Notes: a model not told the origin generated them from the letters alone. 64,000 nt of DNA from Peribacillus psychrosaccharolyticus ATCC 23296 (GCF_000305495.1 NZ_AJTN02000193.1:1-64000), one strand, 5' to 3'; shown: positions 1 through 8,711, counted from the first letter of the stretch. A program made the numbers and translations.

Positions 1-6
1 TTTTTT

Positions 7-951
7 TTAGACTAATTCTTCTGTTTTGAGTTTTGAACCTAGGAATTTAGCGAGTTCGAGCATGCCATATTTTCCGGCAGCTTGTTCAGCATCAGAGTTA
101 TAGTTCGTATTTGTGTTCACATCGTAGGTGAAAATGTCACCAGCTTCATTTCGGATGAATTCGATGCCGGCTACGGTGATTTGGTTTTCTTTTAGGAATG
201 CTTCGTACTTTTCAATGATTGGGTCATTAAAGTCTTGGACAATTTGGAATTTCGGTTTTTCTTCGACTTCTTCTCCTACTGGACAGAAGAGATCCCCGAT
301 TTGGCAGGCATCTGCAGGACAAAGTTCGAATCCTTCTGATGTATCCACTTGCACAGCATAGACAAATTTCCCTCCGACGAATTCACAGCGGGTTATAAAC
401 GGCTCAGGGGCCTTGATGTATTCCTGAATCAAGGTGATGCCATCTACCGGTTCATCGAAATCAGGACCTTCTAGATAGCCTTTTAGGCCCTCAATAGAGT
501 GGAACAATTGGACACCGAGCCCTTTTCCAGCTCGATTGTGCTTAGTAATAAATGATTCTGCGCCAATTTTCTCTGCGGCCTTCAATATATTTTCCTTGCC
601 AATTGCAGCAATTGTTTTCGGTGTGCGAATGCCGGACTTTGTCAGGGCCGTATATTGATTCACTTTACTGACCTCTAAGCGAAGGGCGCGGCTCCCGTTA
701 AATACCGTTCGGTCATGCTGTTCAAGCCAGGCAAGTACAGATTCTGTTAATTCTGGTGCATACCGATGACCACGTGTATGGGATGATGCACTCATGCGGC
801 TGTAAAAGACGCCCTCTGGCGGAGTTTCTGTAAGATTGACGAGCCCTTCGTCAAGATGCCACTCTTCGTATGGTAATTCCAGTTCATTTAAACGTTTCGT
901 TAAATGGGCAGTCCATTCACTATTTTCATGGAGAATATAGATTTTACTCAT
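7..951 (-). CDS. ATP-grasp (RimK-like) ligase family protein
   Basis: This looks like an ATP-grasp enzyme of the RimK / glutathione-synthetase type, which ligates a carboxylate to an amine using ATP; its substrate is unknown. About 314 residues match a single ATP-grasp unit. I see a lysine-rich ATP-binding segment with the glycine loop NRAGKGLGV near residue 142, and the metal-binding end DVNTNTNYN near residue 272, as in RimK-like proteins. Two ATG codons follow the ribosome site GGAGG. The second (951) is 7 nt away and the first (954) only 4, so I chose 951. It lies about 20 nt downstream of the flavin monooxygenase gene with no terminator between them, so it should share that gene's SAM riboswitch and act in sulfur metabolism (inference). 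A poly-T run at the window edge fits a terminator just outside. Confidence 0.8.
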   Translation of the reverse strand: MSKIYILHENSEWTAHLTKRLNELELPYEEWHLDEGLVNLTETPPEGVFYSRMSASSHTRGHRYAPELTESVLAWLEQHDRTVFNGSRALRLEVSKVNQYTALTKSGIRTPKTIAAIGKENILKAAEKIGAESFITKHNRAGKGLGVQLFHSIEGLKGYLEGPDFDEPVDGITLIQEYIKAPEPFITRCEFVGGKFVYAVQVDTSEGFELCPADACQIGDLFCPVGEEVEEKPKFQIVQDFNDPIIEKYEAFLKENQITVAGIEFIRNEAGDIFTYDVNTNTNYNSDAEQAAGKYGMLELAKFLGSKLKTEELV

Positions 952-974
952 CATGATGCCTCCTTCAAAATTGG

Positions 975-2027
975 TTAAACTGATGTTTTTTGGCGTTTTG
1001 CTTCAACAAGAGGCTTAACCTGCTTGGCGAAGCGTTCCATCTCTTCAAGCTGCGGCGAAAATTGCAGTAACAGCAAATCTACTCCTGCTTCTTCGAAAGC
1101 AATGATTCGATCAGCAATTTGTTCAGGCGTTCCAATTAGATTCGGACGCAGCCCACGGTTAGAAACAGAATAATCGAACAGTTTAACTTGCTGTTCAAGT
1201 TGTGATTTGCTGATAAAGTCGTTATATCCAGCATAACCGCTCGATTCCTTCACATCTGTGATTCTTGCAAGTTCCGCAGCGACTTCTTCTTCTGTATCAC
1301 GGCAGACTACGTATGCAGCTAAGCCAAAAGCTGAGAAAGGTTCACGGCCTGCTTCTGAACGCTGTTGTTTCATGCCTTCAATTTTCGTTGTAATTTCTTC
1401 AACCGTTCCTCCATGCATCACGTAGGCGTCACATTTATTAACGATCGTCTGTTTCCCGCGCGGACTTTCTCCGCCTGCATAGAGAATCGGATTGGGACGC
1501 TGAACCGGCTTTGGATGTAAGTGAGCATCTTTAATGCTGTAATATTTGCCCTCATATGAGAAGGTATCCTTTGCTGACCATAGTCCCGTTAAGATGTCTA
1601 GAAACTCTTCTGTACGATCGTAACGCTCATCATGGGCCGTAAAAATCCCCCCATATTGCCGCGCTTCTTCTTCCCACCATGCAGATACCACATTCAAGGT
1701 AAAACGCCCGTTGCTTATATTGTCTATATTGGCAGCCATTTTCGCTGTGACCGCTGGATTATGGAATCCAGGGCGCACTGCCGTCATAATCTCAATTTTT
1801 TCTGTAACCGCTGCTAGAGCTGCAGCTGTTGACCACGCTTCAAGCGAATCATGTTCAGGACCTTTAATATCATTTAAATTTAGTTCTGCTACCAGTGTAG
1901 TATCAAATCCTAACTTTTCTGCAGCTAACGTTACTTGTTTTGCATACTCAAAGGTTGCAGGCATATTTTCATTTTCTACATTCCTTAACCATCCGCCGAA
2001 TATAGGCAGCCAAAAGCCAAACTTCAT
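975..2027 (-). CDS. LLM-class flavin-dependent monooxygenase (SfnG-like)
   Basis: A bacterial-luciferase-like TIM-barrel monooxygenase that would use reduced FMN and oxygen. It resembles the SfnG / alkanesulfonate monooxygenase branch, whose members release sulfite or sulfinate from organosulfur compounds. Visible family features are the opening FGFWLP, the TAVRPGFHNP strand, NISNGRF, VSAWWEEEARQYGG and YAGGESPRG. I start it at the ATG at 2027, because AAAGGGG lies 8 nt upstream; the longer open frame to 2075 has no such site. The length of 350 residues is normal. A SAM-I riboswitch and terminator precede it, so expression should rise when S-adenosylmethionine is low. Together these point to organosulfur scavenging, but the exact substrate is not determined by sequence. 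Confidence 0.88.
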   Translation of the reverse strand: MKFGFWLPIFGGWLRNVENENMPATFEYAKQVTLAAEKLGFDTTLVAELNLNDIKGPEHDSLEAWSTAAALAAVTEKIEIMTAVRPGFHNPAVTAKMAANIDNISNGRFTLNVVSAWWEEEARQYGGIFTAHDERYDRTEEFLDILTGLWSAKDTFSYEGKYYSIKDAHLHPKPVQRPNPILYAGGESPRGKQTIVNKCDAYVMHGGTVEEITTKIEGMKQQRSEAGREPFSAFGLAAYVVCRDTEEEVAAELARITDVKESSGYAGYNDFISKSQLEQQVKLFDYSVSNRGLRPNLIGTPEQIADRIIAFEEAGVDLLLLQFSPQLEEMERFAKQVKPLVEAKRQKTSV

Positions 2028-2073
2028 GTTCAAAACCCCTTTGCTTTTATTGGTATAACAGAGGAAAGACAAC

Positions 2074-2102
2074 AAAAAAACTCCTTCGATAAGAAGAAGT
2101 TT
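2074..2102 (-). terminator. Riboswitch expression-platform terminator
   Basis: On the minus strand AACTTCTTC and GAAGGAGTT form a nine-pair stem (one G-T pair) around TTATC, followed by seven T. It sits directly after the SAM-I aptamer and before the monooxygenase ribosome site, the usual place for the off-state terminator. Confidence 0.88.
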
Positions 2103-2117
2103 GCGCAGTAGCCTTCA

Positions 2118-2222
2118 CTTATCTTTCAGAGCATATGCTCCGCTGGAATTGGCACCATTCTGACATTATGTCAGCGGCTGCCGGGTTTCATAGGGCCAGT
2201 TCCCTCCACCTCTCTTGATAAG
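2118..2222 (-). promoter_or_regulatory. SAM-I riboswitch (S-box) aptamer
   Basis: Read on the minus strand this is a canonical S-box: CTTATCAAGAG opens the P1 helix, followed by GGTGGAGGGA, TGGCCC, TGAAACCCGGCAGCC and the GGTGCCAATTC core, and it closes with GAAAGATAAG, whose GATAAG pairs with CTTATC. Known S-box RNAs bind S-adenosylmethionine and terminate transcription when it is abundant. The leader therefore places the two following genes in the methionine/sulfur-limitation regulon. The conserved strings are all present, so the call is firm. Confidence 0.96.
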
Positions 2223-2294
2223 ACACTATTTAATTGGTTAAAAGATAAACTAATCCTACTATAAAAGTCGGTTTACCGCAATGAATAATTCTAA

Positions 2295-3473
2295 TTATTC
2301 TAAATTTAGTTTCTCAGCAACAATCGTATATGTTTTCGGAATCCCAATATCATGCACTTTATGATTTGGTTCTTCCTCTAACACCTTTATCATTAAGCCT
2401 GATTGGCCAATGGCTGTAATTAGCTCACCAAGCGTCCACTTCCGCTGAACTACTTGTGACAAGCTTTTTTGTTCCTCATCAGGCATATGTTTTGTGAAAG
2501 CGACTTGGTTTTTTTCAATAGATGGCTCAAAGTAATTGCTGCTGACTTTATGTTTTTTACCACTGGACGTGATTAATTTGGTCGAAATCGGATGAAATTC
2601 ATGCAAAATGAAAAGACCGCCGGGTTTTAATAGAGATTTAATCTTCTCCATTAACGGCTGCAAGTCAATCATATAATGAAGAACACCAAGTTCCATCAGG
2701 ACAAGATCTGACCCTTCACTATCAGGTAATGAGAGCACGTCTGAAACAATATACTCGACTGAAACGTCCGCCGCATCAGCCAGCTCTTTAGCGAATGCTG
2801 CATTTTCTTTTGAAAAGTCAACTACTGTAACCCTCGCACCGAGAATCGCCATCGCCACTGCTTTGACACCATTTGAGCCCATCAAATGCATCACTGATTT
2901 CCCTTGAAGATTGCCCATATACTGATAAAAAGGTTTGAGTCTCCACTTAGGATTTTGCTTAATCTTTTCAACAAGTGCTTCAGGTTTTCCATAACGATTT
3001 AAGAGGGCACTATAATTGTTCTGGTTCCATGCTTGTTCATTTTCAGCTGTAAACCCCTGCTGTTCTTTCGCTAAAAAAGCATGAATTTGGTCACTGTAAC
3101 GCGCCATTTCTTCGTTATAAAAGTAACTATAAAGCGAACGGCACCAAATGTTTGTCTGATTTAGTTCTACTGATATCCGATATGGATCTGTCTTAATGGT
3201 TGTATTGAATTCACAACTTATGTAAATAGTAATGGTATCAATCGTAAAACTGAAAACAGCTGATTCTGGACTGCTGCTAATGTCTGTCGGTGAATACTTA
3301 GTAAATATTTTTTTCGCTTCTTCTAAAACATCCCATTGGACAGACGCTTCGATTATTGGTTCTTCAGAAATGGATGCACCTTGGACCCTTAATGATGCTT
3401 GTCCTTTAAACTGATACGGAATTCCTGCTTTTTCTAACTCTGTGCCTATCATCGTAACTGTCTTTAAATACAT
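2295..3473 (-). CDS. Class I SAM-dependent methyltransferase
   Basis: A 392-residue protein. The C-terminal half is a class I methyltransferase: motif I is VMHLMGSNGVKAVAMA near residue 190, followed by an acidic strand end VVDFSKEN and a motif IV-like LVLMELGVLHY. The first 110 residues are a separate alpha/beta region that I do not recognise with confidence; it could be a nucleotidyltransferase-like fold. The start is the ATG at 3473, 5 nt after GGAGG; an in-frame TTG upstream overlaps that site. The gene follows liaR with only 16 nt between, so it probably reads through from the lia operon. The substrate is unknown. A link to envelope stress is inferred from position only. Confidence 0.8.
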   Translation of the reverse strand: MYLKTVTMIGTELEKAGIPYQFKGQASLRVQGASISEEPIIEASVQWDVLEEAKKIFTKYSPTDISSSPESAVFSFTIDTITIYISCEFNTTIKTDPYRISVELNQTNIWCRSLYSYFYNEEMARYSDQIHAFLAKEQQGFTAENEQAWNQNNYSALLNRYGKPEALVEKIKQNPKWRLKPFYQYMGNLQGKSVMHLMGSNGVKAVAMAILGARVTVVDFSKENAAFAKELADAADVSVEYIVSDVLSLPDSEGSDLVLMELGVLHYMIDLQPLMEKIKSLLKPGGLFILHEFHPISTKLITSSGKKHKVSSNYFEPSIEKNQVAFTKHMPDEEQKSLSQVVQRKWTLGELITAIGQSGLMIKVLEEEPNHKVHDIGIPKTYTIVAEKLNLE

Positions 3474-3489
3474 AGAATCCTCCAAAAAG

Positions 3490-4122
3490 TTATTTCACTA
3501 GTTGATGTTGAAACGCATAAATTACTGCTTGTGTACGATCTTGGACCTCAAGCTTATTTAAGATATTACTCACATGTACTTTCGCTGTTTTGACGGCAAT
3601 AAATAACTCATCAGCAATTGCTTGATTCGTTTTCCCTTGCGTCATCAAAAGTAAAATCTCCATCTCACGATTCGTTAAGTGTTCATGGGGAAGTTTACTA
3701 GCATGACTACGCATTTTTTTCATCATTTTATCTGTAACCTCTGGCTCTAATACGCTCTGACCATGGTAAGTTGAACGAACCGCATCTGCAATTTCACTTG
3801 CCTTTGACGTTTTAAGCATATAGCTTGCTGCACCTGCTTCGAGAGCTGGATAGACCTTTTCATCATCTAGAAAACTTGTCACAATAATAATCTTTGCTTC
3901 CGGCCAGCTTTGCATAATGTTTCTAGTTGCTTCTATCCCGTCCATTTCCTTCATGACTAGATCCATTAAAATAATATCCGGACGTAATTCAAGGGCTAGT
4001 TTGACACCCGCTGCTCCATCATCTGCCTCAGCTATTACGGTAATATCAGGCTGTGCAGATAAATAAGCAGTCACTCCTATTCTAACCATTTCATGGTCAT
4101 CCACAAACAAGACACTAATCAT
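3490..4122 (-). CDS. liaR: Response regulator LiaR (NarL/LuxR family)
   Basis: A 210-residue response regulator. The receiver domain (residues 1-120) has the acidic pair DD at 8-9, phosphoacceptor Asp54 in LMDLVM, and the Thr and Lys switch residues. The C-terminal LuxR-type helix-turn-helix (about 145-205) contains LTNREMEILLLM and the recognition helix VKTAKVHVSNILNKL. In Bacillus the LiaFSR system senses cell-wall antibiotics acting on lipid II and induces liaIH. It directly abuts liaS, and the order of liaF, liaS and liaR supports the name. LiaR would be controlled by LiaS phosphorylation and restrained by LiaF, but liaF here carries a frameshift. Confidence 0.93.
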   Translation of the reverse strand: MISVLFVDDHEMVRIGVTAYLSAQPDITVIAEADDGAAGVKLALELRPDIILMDLVMKEMDGIEATRNIMQSWPEAKIIIVTSFLDDEKVYPALEAGAASYMLKTSKASEIADAVRSTYHGQSVLEPEVTDKMMKKMRSHASKLPHEHLTNREMEILLLMTQGKTNQAIADELFIAVKTAKVHVSNILNKLEVQDRTQAVIYAFQHQLVK

Positions 4123-5148
4123 TTAGGTATCCCCCTTAGTCTGTAGTAGTGGTATTTTGACTTCTAATCGTGTTCCATTTCGAGGAACACTGACAATTTT
4201 CAGCGATCCGCCTAGCTCTACAGCTCGTTCGTTCATATTCTGCAGCCCATAGGACCCTGTCCTCGTTTGATCGAATTCAAACCCGATTCCATCATCTACA
4301 ATGCGTAAGATGACCAGCCCGTCACGCTCAATTAGCAGCACATCGATACTATTTGCCTTGGCATGCCTTAATGTATTAGATACTGATTCTTGTAGAATTC
4401 GAAATAGATGATCTTCTATCCCCTTATCAAGTTGAATAGATTCTGTTTTCCACTCTATTTTCATCGGCACCTTCTGAGCTAATTCTTCTAGAAGCTCTTG
4501 GATTCCTTCTTGCAGAGATTTATTCCTTAATGGTACAGGTCTAAGATGTAAAAGCAATGCCCGCATTTCCAGCTGTGCTTGATGGATAATTCCTTCCACA
4601 ACCGGAAGTTGTCGATCCTGGCCATTGTTTTCGGTAATGGCGGACATCATCATGGAAGCAGCAAATAACTGCTGGCTGACTGAATCGTGCAGTTCCCTTG
4701 CCAAACGGTTTCTTTCTTGAGATACAATTTCCTGAATCCGCTTTTCCTGATCTTCTGCCTTTTCAGTAGCAAGCTTCTGCGCTAACTTTGCCTGCTCAGC
4801 TCCAAGCTTTTGAATCTGCTCTGCCTGTTTGGCTATTGCTTTGAACTCCAGTAAGGAATAATCATCAAATGACTGAATAGGCCGGCCTAATTCAACTAAA
4901 TGCAAATCATCACTAAGCTTATTCATTTGTCTGCGCCAGTATATTCCTGACAATATTCCATATACAATTCCTACAAATAGAAGGATACTCGGAAAAGCAA
5001 TGATAAATGACAGATTAAGCAGTTTCATCTCCCAGAGATTTCGCCAGTTCTCTAAAGGATAAACGTAGAAGACAAGAGCTGGAACTACAATTGCGGTTAT
5101 GAGCGCAATACCAAAAGCATAGACAATCTGCCGAGTCATCACATTCAT
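4123..5148 (-). CDS. liaS: Sensor histidine kinase LiaS
   Basis: A 341-residue intramembrane-sensing kinase of the HisKA_3 type. Two membrane segments (about 8-30 and 44-68) are joined by a very short external loop, as in LiaS, then a HAMP-like linker and a charged coiled coil (about 105-140). The phosphoacceptor is His154 in RELHDSVSQQ. The ATPase domain shows N and G boxes (ESVSNTLRHA, VDDGIGFEFD, GSYGLQNM). It overlaps liaF by 4 nt and abuts liaR, so the three are one translational unit. It is expected to detect lipid II cycle damage together with LiaF and phosphorylate LiaR. Confidence 0.93.
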   Translation of the reverse strand: MNVMTRQIVYAFGIALITAIVVPALVFYVYPLENWRNLWEMKLLNLSFIIAFPSILLFVGIVYGILSGIYWRRQMNKLSDDLHLVELGRPIQSFDDYSLLEFKAIAKQAEQIQKLGAEQAKLAQKLATEKAEDQEKRIQEIVSQERNRLARELHDSVSQQLFAASMMMSAITENNGQDRQLPVVEGIIHQAQLEMRALLLHLRPVPLRNKSLQEGIQELLEELAQKVPMKIEWKTESIQLDKGIEDHLFRILQESVSNTLRHAKANSIDVLLIERDGLVILRIVDDGIGFEFDQTRTGSYGLQNMNERAVELGGSLKIVSVPRNGTRLEVKIPLLQTKGDT

Positions 5149-5881
5149 ACCCGATTCACCTCGATATTGCCAATGAAGACGGAGGTGATAATGGTCACTT
5201 TTTGAACAGCCTTATTGAAACCCTCTGTTTGGCAGGAAATAATCTGATTATACATCCGCTTTTCATGATTCTGAAAGATGACGGCTCTGCCGATTACGAC
5301 TGAGTGGTGAAGGTTCACTTCAACATCATACGGAATTTTAATTTTTAGGTTTCCCACCATGCTTCTTATCGAAATAATGGTTTCACCTTTTGGCAGAATT
5401 GTATTACTTAAATCGATAACTACATCACCAATTCCCCGTTGAATATTGACATTATTCCATTCGTAGACTGACTTTTGGGTTTGCTGCGACCCTATTAGTT
5501 TATTACTGAATAAATAACTTGTTTTAATCAACTGTTCTTTTTCTTCGGTATTTTGATTAGGTTCAGTCAACATCAACTGTACTTTTTCAGGATTTTGTTT
5601 AGATAAATAAAAACCATAGAGGGCATATGCAAGAATCACGAGGAGAAAGAATTTGAATACGAACATATTTAACACAATGAAAATCGTGCTGAATACGCCA
5701 ATGAAAAACAGTATTTTCCCTATTTTTCGATGGTATTTTTTTTACCTATAAATAAGCAGCCGATGGAGAGGGCTAGGGTGTAGATAAGTCCGCCGTCAAA
5801 AAAAACAAGTTCCATAATAAGCGAGATAAGGCCAATTAAAAAGATCCAGCTGATATAATCTGTGTTTACTTGTTTAAACAT
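5145..5881 (-). pseudogene. liaF: liaF, membrane inhibitor of LiaRS, split by a one-base frameshift
   Basis: LiaF normally is a membrane protein of about 240 residues that silences LiaS. Two frames are needed here. The first starts at the ATG at 5881 (GGAGG six nt upstream) and gives 53 residues with two membrane helices, stopping at 5720-5722. The second carries the remaining membrane helix (LFFIGVFSTIFIVL) and the soluble C-terminal domain down to 5145. One extra A in the eight-A tract at 5736-5743 (T on the plus strand) would join them into about 245 residues, the expected length. In B. subtilis, loss of LiaF makes liaIH expression constitutive. Possible causes are sequencing error, true mutation or slippage on the A tract. 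An internal start could also yield only the C-terminal part (5145-5675). Confidence 0.88.
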
Positions 5882-5923
5882 CCTGATCCTCCTCTCTCAT
5901 CAACCTGACTTTTGATTATTCAT

Positions 5924-5954
5924 TACGAAAAAGGCGCAGCTAACTACGCCTTTT
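5924..5954 (-). terminator. Intrinsic terminator between liaH and liaF
   Basis: On the minus strand AAAAGGCG and CGCCTTTT pair around a ten-nt loop and the T run continues. It would end most liaI-liaH transcripts and let only part continue into liaFSR, matching the unequal expression known for the Bacillus lia locus. Confidence 0.75.
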
Positions 5955-5967
5955 AAGAATACCATGA

Positions 5968-6615
5968 TTACGAAATTGAATGTGTTTCTTCTGCTTTCAT
6001 ATCCTTTTCTAGTTGAATAATTCGGGCATCAATACTTTGCCTTTGATAGTTTGAGTTAATTCTTTGCTCCAAATTATCCAAGTAGTTTTCAGTATCTTCA
6101 AATTTTCCTGTTGACGAACTTGAAGTACTACCTGCATCGATTACTTGATTCATACGTTGATGAGCATGAGCAAGGTTTTCTTTACCCATTAATTCCATTC
6201 TTCTAATGTTCATGTCCTTTAATTTATGCTTCATTTCTCTGTATTTGTACTCCAGTTCATTCAACTGCTTTTCCGATTTTAATAAGGCTTCATTTATTCG
6301 GAGGGCACGGGTGCTGTAAAGTTCACTTTCTTGGATAGCAAAGGCCTGTAGTTCTGATTCCCCAGCTTTTTCTGCAATCTTCGCTTGATTCTTTCGTTTC
6401 TCAGCTAACCCCTCTGCTTCAGCAAGTTCCTTCGTAAATTCTGCTTTTAATTGATACTGACGCTCGACCAGTTTACGGACTTTTTCAGTTTCCGCTTCAG
6501 CCTGACGTAAATATTGATTGAGCAATGATATTGGGTTTTTCTGTTCCATTTTATCAAGCACATTGTAAAAATCAGCTGTTAGTGTTTGTTTCATTCGTGA
6601 AAATAAGTCATTCAT
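5968..6615 (-). CDS. liaH: PspA/IM30 family phage-shock protein LiaH
   Basis: A 215-residue, almost wholly alpha-helical coiled-coil protein of the PspA/IM30 (Vipp1) family, the main target of LiaR in Bacillus. These proteins form large oligomers on the inner face of damaged membrane. The N-terminal amphipathic helix followed by TADFYNVLDKMEQKNP and the long heptad region are typical. I use the ATG at 6615, 10 nt after GGAGG; an upstream in-frame GTG has no spacing from that site. It follows the liaI-like membrane anchor by about 20 nt. Confidence 0.92.
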   Translation of the reverse strand: MNDLFSRMKQTLTADFYNVLDKMEQKNPISLLNQYLRQAEAETEKVRKLVERQYQLKAEFTKELAEAEGLAEKRKNQAKIAEKAGESELQAFAIQESELYSTRALRINEALLKSEKQLNELEYKYREMKHKLKDMNIRRMELMGKENLAHAHQRMNQVIDAGSTSSSSTGKFEDTENYLDNLEQRINSNYQRQSIDARIIQLEKDMKAEETHSIS

Positions 6616-6636
6616 ATTGAACACTCCTCCGCTTTT

Positions 6637-6984
6637 TTATTTCTTCAAATTTGCCCACTGTTTTTCAAAGTTTGCAAAAGGATCCGATGATTCTTCATTA
6701 CGTGTTTTTTTGTCTCCGTTCCATTTCTTATACACAAGATAGACGATATAAGCCGCCACAAGTCCCAGTATTGCAGGTACATGTGATACAGACGCCATCA
6801 ATGCTACCAGCACAATAATTGCCCAGGTAATTTTCGCTCCTGTATTGTCTGTTTTAAGCAATTGTTTAAAGCTGTAATAAAGAATTGCTAAACAGATAAT
6901 CAAACTGATTAATGGCCCAACATTTGTAAGAGCAATGATCGCTGCAATCCCTCCAATAATGATTAACCCTGCTTTTTTCATCAT
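6637..6984 (-). CDS. LiaI-like small membrane protein
   Basis: A 115-residue hydrophobic protein with about four membrane segments between residues 3 and 88 and a charged cytoplasmic tail ending DPFANFEKQWANLKK. Position just before liaH fits LiaI, the membrane anchor that recruits LiaH to the envelope in B. subtilis. I start it at the first of two adjacent ATG codons (6984), 10 nt after AAAGGAGG; the in-frame extension to 7017 lacks a ribosome site. I could not find a convincing LiaR operator upstream. The protein is somewhat different in layout from the B. subtilis protein, so the symbol is left blank. Confidence 0.78.
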   Translation of the reverse strand: MMKKAGLIIIGGIAAIIALTNVGPLISLIICLAILYYSFKQLLKTDNTGAKITWAIIVLVALMASVSHVPAILGLVAAYIVYLVYKKWNGDKKTRNEESSDPFANFEKQWANLKK

Positions 6985-7098
6985 AGTAACCGTACCTCCT
7001 TTCCTTATCTCTATCATAGCTATCTGATGGTTTTCTTATAATGAGCTGCAGAGGTATTTTCACATAGGTCCTGCGACGTATTTCAACTGAAAGAAATA

Positions 7099-7132
7099 AA
7101 AATAAGCCCTGCTGGCATAGTGCAGCAGGGCT
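7099..7132 (-). terminator. Terminator of the DEAD-box helicase gene
   Basis: AGCCCTGCTG and CAGCAGGGCT form a ten-pair stem. On the minus strand it is followed by TTATTTTTATTT, so it ends the helicase transcript and insulates the lia locus downstream. Confidence 0.88.
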
Positions 7133-7147
7133 CAGAATGACACTTAT

Positions 7148-8464
7148 TTATCTTTTTCGTGAATCACTTCGTCCATTTCCTGATTTGGAACTGCTATCTG
7201 TCTTTGCACCCCTTTTTCTTGATGCAGAAGGTTTTCCAGTTCCTTTACCTGGGCTGCTCGGCTTGCCGTGTCGCTTATTGAAATCAGAACGAGCATTATT
7301 ACCCTGAACCCGTTTTGGCTTTGCTGTGGCCCTTGTAGGCTCATTCATAACAATGCCCTCGAGCTTTCTACGATCAATTTGCATCTCGATACCTTTTTCG
7401 ATATCTTTTAAAATCGGCAAATCTTTGGTAGCGATAAACGTTACCGCTAAACCATGTTCGCCTGCTCGTCCAGTCCGGCCAATTCGATGAATATAACTTT
7501 CAGCATCTTCGGGAACATCATAGTTAAAGACATGTGTAACGCCTTCGACATCGAGACCCCTCGCGGCTACATCTGTTGCTACTAAAAACTGCAGGGTGGC
7601 ATTCCTGAAGTTTCTCATAACACGTTCACGCTTCGCTTGTGAGATATCTCCATGCAGTTCGTCTGAATTGTATCCAGCACTCTTTAACGCTTCATTTAAC
7701 ACAGAGACCCTTCGTTTTGTTCGACAAAAGATAACCGCTAAGTAGGGTTGTTCTTCATCAATGATTTTAATAAGTGACGCTTGCTTAGCCCGGTCTGTGG
7801 TTTCAATGACCACCTGACGAATTTGTTTAACTGTAACCTGGCTGTTTTCAACCGCAATCGTAAGCGGCTGATTCATAAACCGTTTAGACAGAGAAATAAC
7901 TTGCTCTGGCATTGTGGCAGAGAAAAGAAGGGTCTGTCGATCTGCCGGAATATTTTCAATGATTTCCTCAACCTCAGGCAAGAAACCAATTTGAAGCATT
8001 TGATCTGCCTCGTCAAGAACTAGATGTTTCACTTGTGATAGGTCGATTGTTCCTCTTCTAGTATGATCTAACAATCTTCCTGGAGTAGCAACCACGACTA
8101 AAATACTGCGTTTCAGTTTTTTCAATTGGCGGTCTACATCTTGACCCCCATATACCGCAAGGACATGAAAGTCCTCAATTTGCTCTGCAAATTTAGTCAA
8201 CTCAGCAGTTATCTGTAGAGCTAATTCTCTGGTTGGGGTGACAATAAGTGACTGAATATAAGGTGTCTCTGTATCGGTGTGCTCAATAATTGGCAGTAAA
8301 AAAGCCAGGGTTTTTCCAGTTCCCGTTTGCGCCTTGCCGATTACATCCCTGCCGGCTAGTATCTCTGGAATTGCCTGCTCTTGAATCGGTGTTGGAGATG
8401 TAATCCCCATATAATTCAACATTTCTTCTATTGGTCCATCTATTCCTAGTTCAGTAAATTTCAT
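7148..8464 (-). CDS. DEAD-box ATP-dependent RNA helicase
   Basis: A 438-residue RNA helicase with all core motifs: Q motif [11 protein letters not shown] (about 23), Walker A AQTGTGKT (45), PTRELALQ (80), TPGRLLD (133), DEAD (151), SAT (183), the ARGLD region (305) and [10 protein letters not shown] (327). The last 70 residues are a basic, Ser/Lys/Arg-rich unstructured tail, as in helicases that act on ribosomal RNA or in the degradosome at low temperature. It differs from CshA, which opens differently, and is nearer to the CshB/YfmL-like branch, but I cannot pick one. The start is at 8464. A long leader (about 270 nt) with a minus-strand terminator structure lies upstream. Confidence 0.93.
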   Translation of the reverse strand: MKFTELGIDGPIEEMLNYMGITSPTPIQEQAIPEILAGRDVIGKAQTGTGKTLAFLLPIIEHTDTETPYIQSLIVTPTRELALQITAELTKFAEQIEDFHVLAVYGGQDVDRQLKKLKRSILVVVATPGRLLDHTRRGTIDLSQVKHLVLDEADQMLQIGFLPEVEEIIENIPADRQTLLFSATMPEQVISLSKRFMNQPLTIAVENSQVTVKQIRQVVIETTDRAKQASLIKIIDEEQPYLAVIFCRTKRRVSVLNEALKSAGYNSDELHGDISQAKRERVMRNFRNATLQFLVATDVAARGLDVEGVTHVFNYDVPEDAESYIHRIGRTGRAGEHGLAVTFIATKDLPILKDIEKGIEMQIDRRKLEGIVMNEPTRATAKPKRVQGNNARSDFNKRHGKPSSPGKGTGKPSASRKRGAKTDSSSKSGNGRSDSRKR

Positions 8465-8645
8465 TTAGTACCTGCCTACTCTCCGAAGAGTTTTTTTCTT
8501 CTTACTTCTTTTGCAAGTATACCACGTTTTACGACCTTCCTTTATACGTGTTCTTTGCTAAACTTCCTTATCCTGTTATTGTGCTTTTAAGAGAACTTGA
8601 TTATAATTTATAGGATTTATAATTATGTACAAACTAATGCATACA

Positions 8646-8671
8646 GAAAAAAATTGCCGTTTATCGGCAAT
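8646..8671 (-). terminator. Minus-strand terminator-like hairpin upstream of the helicase gene
   Basis: On the minus strand ATTGCCG-ATAAA-CGGCAAT is a perfect seven-pair stem followed by seven T. It lies about 180 nt before the helicase start and codirectional with it, so it could act as an attenuator or end a small or antisense RNA. No plus-strand T run follows it. Confidence 0.55.
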
Positions 8672-8676
8672 CTATT

Positions 8677-8711
8677 CCTCCTTGCCTATCTGATTTAACA
8701 TGGCAGGGAGG
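8677..8711 (+). other. Stable hairpin in the purine permease leader
   Basis: CCTCCTTGCC (8677-8686) and GGCAGGGAGG (8702-8711) pair over ten positions with one G-T pair. It lies just upstream of the permease ribosome site AAAAGGAG. No purine aptamer core is recognisable, so its role is unknown. Confidence 0.5.

Noticed and set aside
128-361. Open frames on the strand opposite to known genes (for example 128-361, 9525-9896, 34990-35439, 52315-52956)
   Set aside because: They lie wholly inside well-supported genes in another frame, have no ribosome sites and no recognisable domains.
7018-7098. LiaR operator and promoter before liaI
   Set aside because: I looked for the inverted LiaR box and a good -35/-10 pair upstream of 6984 and found no convincing match.
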